Assembly (NCBI RefSeq): GCF_003945595.2
Contig: NW_024104998.1
Location: 186,001 to 250,000 of the forward strand
Reading direction: 5' to 3'
Source of the DNA: Pipra filicauda
Taxonomy: Eukaryota > Chordata > Aves > Passeriformes > Pipridae
Length of the DNA stretch: 64,000 bases
Shown: positions 63,601 through 64,000 of the stretch, piece after piece
Numbering within the stretch: the stretch's first letter is position 1
Layout of the letters: every line of letters starts with the position of its first letter
Translations under genes and position numbers: made by a program
Notes under the pieces: generated by a model
What the model was told of the DNA's origin: nothing
Seen by the model: only the letters and a program-made list of their open reading frames with translations
Database searches by the model: none

Positions 63601-64000
63601 TTTTAATTCATAAAAGCATTTTATTTGGGATATATATGGTACTTCACAGTCTTTGAATATTTTAACATGCTGACGTTAAAGATGTTGCTTGGTCTCAAGG
63701 TTCCCCTTAGCCCAAACTGTGTTTGGAGACTGCTGTTCAACAGAACCACCTTCTTGTGTTGTTGCTTTTTTATGTCTTACCTAGACTTTGACTTGAATTG
63801 ATACTGTACAAGACTACAGTAAAGTTTTGCACTCAGATATACCATAGTGCATCCCTTTTAGTTACTTTCTTTGATGATTCATTTACTTTGCAAATGCATA
63901 TTTAGTGATTTGATGCAAAGGAACAGCTCTTTTCCTTACTCTCAGAAAAACAGTTGCTTGCAAATGCAACATACAGAATTAATTTGTACTAGCTGGCATG
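60602..64000. other. Intergenic DNA to the window end
   Basis: About 3.4 kb without a gene, CR1 or LTR that I can recognise. A GTAACCTTGGGAAAGTCAC word at about 62842 recalls the core of MIR-type SINEs, but the flanks do not extend the match. Confidence 0.5.

Noticed and set aside
1..64000. CRISPR arrays, tRNA or rRNA genes, prokaryotic operons
   Set aside because: No regularly spaced repeats, no cloverleaf-like candidates, and no dense coding arrangement were seen on either strand.
25346..64000. Start of a further protein-coding gene downstream of PARP8
   Set aside because: No set of open, splice-bounded segments with family resemblance was found; all recognisable protein text is CR1 reverse transcriptase.

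Overview
The window looks like avian nuclear DNA. It is AT-rich, intron-containing and littered with CR1 LINE copies ending in the bird-type ATTCTATG/ATTCTGTG tail. It also holds several solo endogenous-retrovirus LTRs of bird-like type. No bacterial-style operons, CRISPR arrays, tRNA or rRNA genes were seen. The species cannot be fixed from the sequence. PARP8 lies on the Z chromosome in chicken, so Z is a reasonable guess.

Positions 1-20039 hold the 3' part of one protein-coding gene on the + strand, PARP8 (a mono-ADP-ribosyltransferase). Twelve coding exons (1030-1122 to 19937-20039) join in frame into 330 codons plus a TAA stop. Every intron has GT...AG ends. This part includes the whole ART catalytic domain and the C-terminus; upstream exons lie before the window. 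Its introns carry a 2.1 kb antisense CR1 (2269-4376), a 449 bp solo LTR with target duplications (6556-7004), a 5'-truncated relic of a non-CR1 LINE tail (about 10494-10800), a 1.6 kb sense CR1 ending 71 bp before a catalytic exon (13230-14847), and shorter CR1 pieces.

From 20040 a 3' UTR begins. Near polyadenylation signals lie at about 20300 and 20492, and a possible distal one at 25327. From about 25.4 kb to the end no convincing gene was found. This stretch looks like a gene desert, which fits the PARP8-ISL1 interval known in other vertebrates. Its recognisable content is mobile DNA: solo LTRs at 29541-30783 and 41991-43055 and an antisense LTR at 39673-40215, all three with candidate or clear target duplications; an LTR fragment at 35360-35756; an ancient L3-like CR1 split by the 41991 LTR; and CR1 copies of several ages. 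Two of the youngest-looking CR1 copies (54519-55569 and 59431-60601) face each other.

No new multi-gene system was found. The items most worth a second look are the non-CR1 LINE relic in a PARP8 intron, the nested LTR-in-L3 insertion, the CR1 beside the catalytic exon's splice acceptor, and the inverted CR1 pair.
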